In this document: piece after piece, positions 24,445 to 35,134 of the stretch
Layout of the letters: each line of letters begins with the position of its first letter
How positions within the stretch are numbered: the stretch's first letter is position 1
Origin: Adenanthera pavonina
Taxonomy: Eukaryota > Streptophyta > Magnoliopsida > Fabales > Fabaceae
Direction of reading: 5' to 3'
Assembly (NCBI GenBank): GCA_026686845.1
Contig: JAIVEN010000014.1
Coordinates: 7,736,001-7,800,000, forward strand
Length of the DNA: 64,000 nucleotides
Translations under genes and position numbers: made by a program
The notes under the pieces: generated by a model
Seen by the model: only the letters and a program-made list of their open reading frames with translations
Database searches by the model: none
What the model was told of the DNA's origin: nothing

Positions 24445-25594
24445 TACTTTCATCACATATAGATAGATAGAGATATAGATGTTTTGTATTTTCTGCATAT
24501 ATCTTTTGTGCCTTGTAGTCTCTAGACCTAGCGGCGTCTGAGTTAGTAGATTAGATTCTGACGGAAAATATTTTCCTTTTGTTTAGTGTCTATATGTATA
24601 TATATATCTACTGTTAGTAGGTCCTGCATAAACTTGGGATCAATGTATTTAAGCACATGGAGATAAATATGGAATATAGTGTCGACCAGTTTTAATATTT
24701 TATTCATATGAAAACACATCGTTAACATTTATTATATATACAATCAAATGATAAAGTGAGAACAATTTGTTAATATAGAATAAAAAGATTCTGCACGATT
24801 AACCTTGCAAGCAATTTGAAATTTTGAATTTTTTCTTGGCCAACGAAATTTTGAATAGTTACTCGTTGTTTATTTACAAAAATGACTCATTAGATCAAGA
24901 CGCTATATCCTCTCATAGCCAAAATCGTAAAAAGTTTAAAACTTACATATAAATATATATATATATATTTCACACGATAGGGTTATGATTTCTCATTTAA
25001 CTTTGTCTCAACTGAATTTAAAAAATCTAGAGTTTTTTCTTCCACATCAGTTTGGGATCTTCATCTATTATTTGAAGTTTAAATATATTCTTAAACCTTT
25101 TAATTTTATAAAAAAGTTAATTTAAAAACAACTTTATATGAACAAATTTACTTCTTTATCATCTACTGATTGTCTTTGTTAAAAAAAAAAGAAAAAATCT
25201 ACTAATTGTCATTTATTTTGTAATGGAATAGCCGCTTCAGGAATTTGGGCTGAAAAGCCGTTGACGAAGAATGCAGAAACTGTCTATTCACCCATAAAAG
25301 TGCACAAACCGTCAACGTGAAGGGAAACCCCACTTGGGTCACCGGGCTGTCAGCTTACAGCACCCAACTACCCTTCAAACTCACCACAAGAAGACACACG
25401 TGACACAATTCATCATCATCAAACGAAATCATCCTTAATCTTCCTCTTTCTGCTTCTCCTTCTCTCGCTCTTTATCTCTCTCTACAGTACCTAGCTAATG
25501 TTCAAACTCACCACGCCTGTACAGTACACACTCACCATATTCTCAAATCAAATTATCCTCTATTTCTATTTCTCTCTCTCTCTCTCTCTTACTC
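24445..25594. other. Intergenic stretch between NPC1 and AMT1
   Basis: The NPC1 3' untranslated region is followed by AT-rich DNA with tetranucleotide (taga)n near 24461 and an (at)n tract near 24952-24967. The final 350 bases become C-rich and hold the AMT1 promoter and leader, ending in a (CT)n tract at about 25570-25589. An upstream ATG at 25498 opens a 74-codon frame that overlaps the AMT1 start out of frame. Confidence 0.5.
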
Positions 25595-26983
25595 ATGGAG
25601 GCTTCATGGGAGCAAAGTGTTACATACTCCATCAACACGATCTTCCTCCTCTTCTCTGCCTACCTCGTCTTCGTCATGCAAATTGGCTTCGCCATGCTGT
25701 GTGCCGGCTCTGTCAGAGCTAAGAACGCCGTTAACATTATGCTCACCAATGTCGTCGACGCTGTCGTCGGAAGCATCTCCTTCTACCTCTTCGGCTTCGC
25801 ATTTGCCTTCGGCGACGGCTCCTATTCTAACCCTTTCATTGGCACTGATCTGTTTGCTCTCGTTAATATTCCGAACGGTACTTATGATTATAGCTTCTAT
25901 CTTTACCAATGGGCTTTTGCTATAGCCGTCGCAGGCATCACAAGTGGGTCCATAGCCGAGAGAACCCAGTTCAGTGCCTATCTTGTTTTCAGTTTCTTTC
26001 TTACGGGCTTTGTGTACCCAGTCGTGGCTCATTGGGTCTGGTCCTCCAACGGTTGGCTCAGCCCTGCGTCGAGCCAGTTGTTTCTGGGCTCCGGTGCCAT
26101 TGACTTTGCTGGGAGTGGAGTGGTGCATTTGGTAGGTGCAACAGCTGGTCTCTGGGGTTCACTCATAGAAGGCCCACGGGTTGGCCGGTTCGATGCGTTT
26201 GGCAAGCCCGTGCCACTCCGAGGCCACAATGCGAGTCTAGTGGTTCTTGGAACATTTCTTTTGTGGTTCGGTTGGTTTGGTTTTAATCCAGGCTCATTTG
26301 ATAAGATTCTTGTGTCATATCCTGATGCCTCCAATGAGGGTAATTGGACTTCCATCGGCAGAACCGCGGTAGTGACTACAATAGCCGGTTCAACGGCTGG
26401 AGTCATCACTTTATTCGGCCGGCGATTATTAATTGGTCATTGGGATGCAATAGATGTCTGCAATGGGTTGCTTGGTGGGTTCGTTGCTATCACCTCTGGA
26501 TGCTCAGTTGTTGAGCCATGGGCCGCCATTATTTGTGGGTTTGTCTCAGCTTGGATATTGATTGGGCTCAATATCTTGGCACTGAAATTGAACTATGATG
26601 ACCCATTAGAGGCAGCCCAATTGCATGGTGGGTGTGGGGCGTGGGGTTTGATATTCACAGGGTTGTTTGCCAAAGAGGAGTTTGTGATTCAAGCCTGTGA
26701 TTCAGGTATGACAGGGGTGACCAGGTCCTATGGGCTGCTATTGGGAGGTGGATGGGGCTTGATTGGAGCCCAAATTGTTGAATTGCTAGTTATATTGGGC
26801 TGGGTTAGTATCACTATGGGTCCTCTATTCTTTGCCTTACACAAGCTTAAGCTACTGAGAATCTCTAGAGAGGATGAAGTGACGGGCCTTGATATATCAA
26901 GCCATGGGGGACATGCTTATGCTCATCAAGAGGAAAACTATCGATCTTACGCAGATTATATGCGCCTTGGAGATGGTCAATGA
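25595..26983 (+). CDS. AMT1: High-affinity ammonium transporter, AMT1 subfamily
   Basis: This is a plasma-membrane ammonium uptake protein, 462 residues in one exon, as is usual for plant AMT1 and unlike intron-bearing AMT2. About eleven membrane segments can be read. The family signature DFAGSGVVHLVG is at 170-181, with the pore twin histidines at H178 and H344 (QLHGG) and D170 matching the conserved substrate-site aspartate. The C-terminal regulatory tail is present (LLRISREDE, then GLDISSHGGHAY). The residue aligned with the phospho-threonine that shuts AtAMT1;1 (T460) is a serine here (S435), so it could still be phosphorylated. The extracellular N-terminus is short (17 residues before the first membrane segment) and lacks the cysteines that stabilise many AMT1 trimers, as in the short-N-terminus type known from tomato AMT1;3. 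The subtype number is not certain. Confidence 0.94.
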   Translation: MEASWEQSVTYSINTIFLLFSAYLVFVMQIGFAMLCAGSVRAKNAVNIMLTNVVDAVVGSISFYLFGFAFAFGDGSYSNPFIGTDLFALVNIPNGTYDYSFYLYQWAFAIAVAGITSGSIAERTQFSAYLVFSFFLTGFVYPVVAHWVWSSNGWLSPASSQLFLGSGAIDFAGSGVVHLVGATAGLWGSLIEGPRVGRFDAFGKPVPLRGHNASLVVLGTFLLWFGWFGFNPGSFDKILVSYPDASNEGNWTSIGRTAVVTTIAGSTAGVITLFGRRLLIGHWDAIDVCNGLLGGFVAITSGCSVVEPWAAIICGFVSAWILIGLNILALKLNYDDPLEAAQLHGGCGAWGLIFTGLFAKEEFVIQACDSGMTGVTRSYGLLLGGGWGLIGAQIVELLVILGWVSITMGPLFFALHKLKLLRISREDEVTGLDISSHGGHAYAHQEENYRSYADYMRLGDGQ

Positions 26984-27642
26984 TAATTTAGTTTCGGTAA
27001 CGGTTTAAAATTCACAATATTTTTTTTTGAGCATTGTTGTATTATTAAAAAGGGTAAAGTTAAAATTTGAATATCTTATTGTTTGACTCTGTACGCATCA
27101 AAATATTTGCCTCCTTTTCTTTACTTGTTCAGCAAGACGTAGAGATTGCTCAAACTTGTACACAACTTTACTGACACTCCATTCATGTGATTCATCTTTT
27201 CAAATCAGGGCAATAAGTGAGGATTGACATAAGGCATAACTAGAGATTATAAAGTCCCCTTTTCATATTTTACTTTTGAGCCAAAATGAAATGCAAGGAT
27301 GAATAAACTCAACTGTTGTGCCTTCCCATTCTTTTGGACTGCTATTGCATTACAATCAATCTTATAAGCTGGTTGCATGAAGTTGACACAACACCAATTG
27401 GAACGATGAGATTATTACCTTGAAACCACTACTATGAACATTTTAGCCAGCAATGTACAATCAATCAATATATCAATACATGAAGTTTATATCAAGTTGC
27501 ACTATTCAGTAAGTTTTAAATAATGTGACTCATTCCTTAAACTTTATATAATATACAGAAAAATGTGTTTAGTTATTATCTAAAATGGCATGTACAGCAA
27601 AACAGTAATGTACAATGTTTTCAAGGCCTTTAAATATAGCCC
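26984..27642. other. Intergenic stretch between convergent AMT1 and RING genes
   Basis: These 659 bases carry the 3' untranslated regions of two convergent genes. I see nothing else. Confidence 0.6.
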
Positions 27643-30600
27643 TTACCTCCTACAAGGTTCATAGGACACATGCATGGGGTCCTGATCAACAATAGGCAAC
27701 TTCTCTATGTACAAAAGCAACCTCCTAAGATTTTCATTGAAAATCGTCCTGACATCCATGATATCACCATTATCTATGTAATCCCAAAGGTCATTTGAGT
27801 TAACCCCTTTAAGATTTCCCCGGCAAAAGGGGCAAGACTCGGATCTCACACACCTGACGTAGGAAAGCAAAAAGCACATAATCATCAACGAGTCCTTTAA
27901 CTCATAAAAACGTACATAGTAAAAGATTCCCTAAGATATAAATTGCATTTTAAATATCAAAGTGCAGTGTGGAACAATCTACAGATTTATAAGAGCCTAA
28001 TTCCTTGGTTTTCTCATTAGTTGTTATCCACCAGCATTTTGCTCTTATATAACAAAATTTCGTAGGACTAGCCTTGTAAAGCAGAGGATCCTAAAAAACA
28101 AACAATTGATAAGAAGAAATTCATTAATATAGATAAAATCCCTCAATTCCCATCTCAGGGGAGCGTGACGTCCTCTTTCTGTCAAATTTGACATGTTATT
28201 AATGTTGAATAACAGACTGTAAAATGCATATGACTGGTGCAACAACTCCAATTAGCAAAAGGACATAAAGAAAGCCAATTGAAACTAAGATTTATGCCAT
28301 AATATGATCAGACATATATAAATAAAAAGAACGAATCTAAAATGGTGAGGAAGAAGAAACAAAGACAAAGTAATTTACCAATCCCTGAAGCACTTCGAAC
28401 ACATACAATGGCAGCAATTAGGCAGCACAACTTTTGCCTTCACCTCCATGCAAATTCCACATTCCTCTTCTCTTTCCATGTCAAATTTAGATTGCTTTTC
28501 TTTCCTCTTATATCTGACATCATACACTTCCTTTTGTTTCTTTTCCTCCAAATCTGTAATGCCTTTCTCCAGTTGCAATAAGGCAGGAAATATTACCGCT
28601 GTTTATCAGGAAAAAAGAGGCACAGCAAAGGGGAAAAGAAGCAATGATGTCAGTACATGTTTGTTCAGTAACAATTATATAAAAAAGGAGGAAGTTATGC
28701 TCAAAAAGAGCAATTAGGTATACAGTTGCAAATACTCATTTATCTTGCACCATAGGAAACTTACAGTTAAACTCTTTAATGCTTGCTTTCCTTTCATATA
28801 TTGACATGGTGCTCTTCCCATCTCCATAGGTCTGCATAAATCCCATCATGTTACTGCATTACTAAATTATATGGAAAATGCGGTCAAACAAAATCCACAA
28901 ACAATGACAGGAAGATTTGATGGGCATAAATAAAGCAAATAAAACTTAACTGTAGAAATCTATTATCAAAGACAAGATATAGGTGTAGTCTGTGAAGGAC
29001 ATTTACCAGATAAATTAGAACTCTCAGCAAACCCAGAGCACCAGCCAGCTGGTAATCCGTCCATTGAACAAGAAAAAGAAAAAAGGTGGCACCTGGACTG
29101 TATGACAGTCTCATCTGAAAGCATGCTCCATCTTTATCCCTGGGACATCCTAATAACCTAGAAAAACAAGAGGAAAAAGAGAAACATATTATATAAGTCA
29201 TTTGTGAAGAATTATTTACAACACATCGCCATTTGATACTTGGATATCCTCCAAACATAAGCATATGGATATCAAACATAAGCATGAATATGGATATCCT
29301 CCAACAATAACTAATCTGCTCAATAAGAACATAGACTTCAGATGCGCTTTGATATTTCTTTTAACTAGATTTAATTCTACAACTCCCTTAGTGAAGAATT
29401 ATTCACACTTATATATAAGAGTAAGTTACAGTTGTTGATATGGGAGGGGGAAGGGACGGAATCAATGATGATATCAGAAGATATAGGTATGGAAATAAAG
29501 GGTCATTAGCTACTTGACTATTTCAACCGGATATCATGATTTCATAAGTTCCAGTGATTCATTCATCACCTAAGCAGAAAAGAACAAAAAACCACAATTA
29601 TAGCATTATGTCATAAGAAATGACAATCAGAAGCTGGTTACAATTTCCAACCCATTCATGCTTATCTGTTGAGCTAAAAGACAAGAACTTTATGTCTTAT
29701 ATTTCTAAAGAATCCAGCATAAAACGGTTGAGGACAGGACCGTCTTTCCATACAAGCTGACTTAGCAAAGATATTTAAGATAACAAACAAAATCTGATGT
29801 TTAAAGGCCTCTTCAAGTTCTCAGTCATTGTCTACATGTTTTGTTCTAGCAAATTCCATTAAAAAAACGACTAAATTATACAAATGGCTAGGAGTATGTG
29901 ACAGAAGAGGGTAAATTTACCCATTAAAATCTAGGGTGAAATATAACAGGTAATCTCCAAAGTGAATGCTAGCTACTAAATAAATCTTCTGCCCTCACAT
30001 AACAGATAGAATCTTACTGATCTGTTAATTTGTTTCATATCACAAAATTCAAACTGTCTGGCAACTAGCATGGAACACACCCCTTGTTTTTATCTTCGCA
30101 ATAAAATTTTCTCGTTATTGAACTTTATATGGCTGTCTTATATTTGCAGTTCACTTAATATCATCTGAGAAAGAAAATTAAACAGAAGAATTCCAAAAAA
30201 TACACAAATCTTTAGAGTATGCTGTGCATTCACAAGGCATCAGCCTCAATCTTTAGGACTAAAGTGTGATAAATATGCATGGGTTCAATCCTTATCCCTT
30301 CTCCAATCCCCATTCCTAGGTCACGAGGACCTCGTTAGATTGTTGCATATCAATGTCAGCAGGCGAAAGTTTTACTATGAATAAGGAGTAAAAGGCATTA
30401 TAGACTTTCAGATTTACTCTACTTTTGCAAGCACTTAATAGGTATATTTGTATTATTTTTCATATTTAAATAAACTTATCTCTATAAGAATTTCCCGCCT
30501 CATGCTCCATTATATCTTATGTGAAAACCCATTATTGTTTGGTTTCGAATGAAAACAGACGCAAGAGCATATACAGAAAACCACATTTACAAATAAATAG

Positions 30601-30955
30601 AAAGTCATTTAAGCCTGCAACCTGCCTGTTCAAGTAAGGCTGCAGCCTGCAATTCACAACTGTCGAAACAAAATTTACATATCTGAAAAATCAAGTCAAC
30701 ATTTTAAGCTAGGCATCACATATCGAACATTTCAAAGCAACATAGACACTCAATTATAAGATTTAAAAAATTAAATAAATAACACGTTCTAAACTACATT
30801 TTCAGCTTCTGATTTCTAAAGCTAAATAATATCTGTTTATTACCCAGAAGGATAATTCACAACAATTTTAAACAGAGAGAGACTTACAGAGCATTGGCAT
30901 ACTGAATGTCAGCTTCCAGAGCTTTGAGAGATTCATGAAACGCCGATTTCCCCAT
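27643..30955 (-). CDS. AIRP2: RING-type E3 ubiquitin ligase, AIRP2-like
   Basis: Five exons on the minus strand (30888-30955, 29007-29157, 28765-28831, 28379-28598, 27643-27853) join in phase to 238 codons; AtAIRP2 has about 242. The protein begins MGKSAFHESLKALEADIQYAN, matching the family start. The plant-specific middle has QMRLSYSPGATFFLFLVQWTD and LAGALGLLRVLIY. A C3HC4 RING follows at about 142-179 (C142, C145, C157, H159, C162, C165, C176, C179) and is split by the last intron. The tail is NENLRRLLLYIEKLP. In Arabidopsis AIRP2 is a cytosolic E3 ligase acting positively in abscisic acid and drought responses with SDIR1; that role here is inferred. The family has several close members, so the exact orthologue is uncertain. 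Intron 1 (1.7 kb) contains a 330-bp segment that recurs in the array to the right. Confidence 0.92.
30438..30764. repeat. Segment of AIRP2-like intron 1 shared with the CPT array
   Basis: The sequence from ataggtatatttgtattatt (30438) to aattataagattt (30764) is found again, split by a LINE insertion. The left half is at 47755-47925, 53417-53575 and 61088-61246. The right half is at about 50358-50476 and 58018-58145. Here it is uninterrupted, so this copy represents the empty site for both the LINE and a MITE. It may be a dispersed repeat or a copied intron fragment. Confidence 0.75.
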
Positions 30956-33900
30956 AACTCGAAAAGTAATTTCTGCCGAACGGAGAATACTAAAGATATG
31001 TACAGAAGAGAGTCACAGAACCCAATATGTTAGCAAGAAAGAGAAGCAGAAGAGGAAGATCAAAGATAACGGAAGAATCTTGTCTTTTTCCCTTAATCCT
31101 CGACGAAGGACTATATAATCAACGCACCGTGACTCCACTAGCACTGGTTCCGGTTTTGCCTCCCTCGGTAGGTATACCAGGGTCGGGATTAATGTTTTGC
31201 ATAGACGATTTTGCCCTTATCAGGCTGAATTTGTCTTCAAGAGGAAAAAAAAAAAAAAAAGAAACATCGGGATTATCTGGTATGAGGTCTATTTCAGTGC
31301 CTCAAACGCAGCCATTGATATCCGCAACTTCTCAGTTCTCGGGAGTACGTGTAAACGTGCTATTGGTGGATTGCAGGAATAATGTGGACGTGCGTGTATA
31401 GGGGATGCCGAAACCGAGTGGCGCGGCCCCAAGTTTTGCGAGGTTAACGGCCATCAGACGAAAAGACAATAGTACCCAGCAACAGCTCTCTCATCTATCA
31501 TATGGTCTTATCTCAATTCTCATCCCAATGAGGATATTTTATTTAAAGAAAGACTCGAGACTCATCCTTATCCCAATTCGCTTTTTGTTTTTTACCCCCA
31601 GTACCTAAGTCGCTCCTTATCCTTAACGTCCTAATTGGCTCTTATTTTAGCTTAGCGTCCTGTTTATGTGTGCACTTAGCATCGAATGAGGACGCCATTA
31701 TGTTCTTACCAATGTTTTGGACACTCCATTTTTAATATAATATTTTTTTAATTAAATTTTATTATTGAAAATATAAGTTAAAATTAGTTAATTATTTTAA
31801 TTTTTTTAAAAAATTATAATAATTTTTTAAAATTATTTTTATTTAATATCTTTTTTTTTTCTTCTGGGATACATTAAATAAAAAATATTTTTTTAAAATA
31901 TATAATTAATCTTATTTCAGTAAAAGATTTTATATTTAAAATTATGATAAAATATTCTATATTTAAGACTGGATGTAAAGTTTTATTATAATTTTTTGTA
32001 GCAAATCTTATTGCAAATTAATATGATATTAGTTGTAATAACTTGCAAGTAAAAGTTTAATAAGTTCGTCATTTTTTTAATGTATTGCGTTTACGGTAAG
32101 ATAGAGATAAGAATTTGATAATTGGTCCCAAGTATTAAATAAAAGAATCAACTAAAATAAATTCTTTATAGTTGAAATATTTATGAATAATAATTAAATT
32201 TAATTAACAGTAAAACTAGGATTATATTAAGGTCACTGGCGAAACTTACATATTCATATTTTTATTAAAAATTTTAAAAATAATTTTGACACAAAAGTAT
32301 AATGTCTTCTAGAGTTTTAGTAATTCAATACACTTGTAAAATTATTTATCATTTTAATATACTAAGAAGTGTGTCTTAGGTTGCTTGGGAAGTAAGGGAG
32401 GATAGTAGAGTTTCTCAAGAAATATATCATTAGCTACCACTTGGTTTTAACAAAAATGTAGAAGTTTTCGAGAATTTGAGTTTACTTTGCAAAATTCTAC
32501 TTTTTGAACAAATTTATGAAAAGTTTTATTTTTTGAGTGTTTTATGATTTTTTTTTTCAAAGATACCATTGACTTCTTAATTTTTTAAATAAAAAATATA
32601 TTTATATATTTAAAACTAAAATATAATATATTTATTTTAAAAATTAATTTAAACTCCTAGAAACTTAAAAAATGAAACAAACAAATTAAAATTAAACATG
32701 ATGAACTTAAGAAAGTATAATTTCCAAAAAGCTGCATCCTCATAAAAATATTAAGCGGCCCGTTACAGCAGTCGAGTGATCAATCATCTCATTAATCTTG
32801 CAAGGTAGTCGAGTGGAAAAGCTAACTGAAGCAAGTAAAACTACACTGCAAACTTTAATCCAGACGTACGGTTCATGAATTTCCTTCTTATATATTATTG
32901 TCGAAATAAAGAGAACCATATAAATAAACGATAATCAATAACATAAAAGCTAAACCATTAGAACCATATATATAAGTAAACGATAATCAATAACATAAAA
33001 GCTAATCCATTTTTTCTTGTTACTTCACTGCGTGTATATCCGGGTAATATGCGCTAGTCATTGCTAGTTTACCTTGAAATTATTATGAGAAAAACGAACG
33101 TATTCTTTATGTGAAAAATCTATCTTTTTATAGTGTAGAATAACTTCGTTACATAATTGTACATTCCCATATATCGTTATATAACGCTAATAGGACGACC
33201 TAGCTATTTATACGCTCACATAGGGTCTCACAAATAAAACACTCATTTAGATTTATTATCGGGCCCAATACGTGATGGATCACATAATTTTGGAGTTCAA
33301 TATCTCATAATTAATCAAACATTAAATTTAGAATTTATAAACTAATATTATTTAATTTATATTAAGTTCACGTGGAAAATCCAACACTAGCATCTAATGG
33401 AAGTATTAGAATTTTTTATTATAATTTTATTTTTAAAGTTCAAGAGAAGAAATAATTTATGTGCATACTTTTACATTCATATTATCCCTAAATTTTAAAA
33501 AAACTTTATAATAATTAAAAAATTGCCCAACATGTTCATGACAATGATGTCCTAATCAGATCCTAAGTACGAAGATCTTTTCCAATAAATGGTTATTAGC
33601 TTATGAATATCGTCCATACATCAAAGCGTCTTTTGATGAATAGATGAGGAAATAAGTCATATCAGATTAACTCTTGTTTAAAAAGATCATGCCTGTATTA
33701 CAAGTTTAGAACTTGAATCTAACCTATCAATCTAAATAAAACTTGATTTTAGGTATAGAACTAAGCATTTAAAAAGTCCAACTTGATTTGAAACTTATTT
33801 AAAGACCTACTAAATTAATAGCCTTTAATTTAAGACTTAAATGTTCAATCTTTTAATAGGCTCTAAATAGGCTTAAACGTTTAAATATGCATGTTCAAGC

Positions 33901-34123
33901 CTACTTATGAAATTATGGCAATAAAAATAAAAAAAGGCCTACTTCTGCAACTCAAACTGAATTCAACAATCATGTTAAAATAAAGTAGTGAAAGAAAGTT
34001 TAATCCTTCGAGAAAGCATTTAAATGTAAGCATACTTCTTTTATGGAGGAAAGGGATATATAGTCAATCAAAGATTGCAAAAGCATTGTATAAAAAAAAA
34101 AAAAGATTGCAAAAGCAACCAAT
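30956..34123. other. Upstream flank of the RING gene and AT-rich intergenic DNA
   Basis: Positions 30956 to about 31500 are the likely promoter and leader of the minus-strand RING gene. From 31.7 to 34.1 kb the DNA is very AT-rich without genes. It includes an imperfect tandem duplication of about 50 bp at 32913-33011 (gaaccatata...aacataaaagctaa twice). Confidence 0.45.
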
Positions 34124-34128
34124 ACATC

Positions 34129-34660
34129 TGTTCCGTCTAAAGAAAAATGTTCTGTCTAAAGACCGAGAAAAAATTATTCCACCTCTCTATTCAGTCCGTC
34201 CCCCGTTTACATTTATCTTTTTTCCTTTTATTCACCATCTCCTAACCGTTAAGATGTAACCGTCTTCTCCCTGTAATCCCTAATTTATCGGGATATTTCA
34301 TAAATTGCCATTATGGAGTATCACGCTCTTTTAATGTGATCCCTGATTTTTCGCCCTGCAGTTATGATTCTGTAACTGTTATGATCTCATAACTGTTACT
34401 CCTAGCCGGGTGTTTTTGAGGTAAAACAGTTTTCGTGAAGAAACCCGTATGTGACCGAGATATTGTTTAGTCGGTCGATCATTTGGCCATACAATTACTC
34501 GGCCTTATCGTGCGATAACCGATGTATTACTCGGTTCGTTACACTTAAGCTCGGTCTCCGAATTATAGCTCGGTGTATATGAACCCGGAAAGCGAGGCTT
34601 CAAAAGGACATATATCCACCTCGGACTTGTAACCTCGGCACGTTCATTTCGACACGTACA
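34129..34660 (-). repeat. 3' LTR (relative to minus-strand element)
   Basis: The 532 bp read TG...CA at both ends. Against the other LTR I count five differences by eye, all transitions, and no indels (about 1% divergence). This implies a recent insertion. The promoter of the antisense gene may lie in or just downstream of this LTR. Confidence 0.95.
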
Positions 34661-35134
34661 CTAGCCCCCCAAGCCTCGAGTCCAATCTGGATGAGAGGGT
34701 TCTGAATTGTGTGGTCGACTAACAACTGGCTTTTTGAATTTAAATCGCTTCAGTTCCTTAGGGATTCCAGAACCTTCCCAGAGGTTCTTTGACGTTTTGA
34801 TTTCCGAAACGGTAATGTGCTTACACGTACAGCTGCGTGCAGCGTTATTTAATGCTGCGTCTTTTCGTCAGCCAAATCACGCTCCCCAATGGTGACGACT
34901 GGCTCCCCCAAAGTCATGATTATTTTGCTCGTTTTCGAGGAGGAGTATACATATTGGGCTTGGGTGCTCATCCTTTTATTTCAACCTACCTCTGCTCTTC
35001 ACCTTCTCTGAATCTCTTCGTCGTCTTTGACCTCCTTTTCCTTGCCCCTTCCGTCATTTTTACAGGTACGCCCTCTTCTGTGTTTTCCCCTTTTCTTAAG
35101 TACTTCACACTATTCTATACCTTTCCCACCCACC

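Noticed and set aside
30241..30300. tRNA-like string (gggttcaatcc near 30281)
   Set aside because: No cloverleaf arms could be folded around it. No other tRNA candidates were found by reading.
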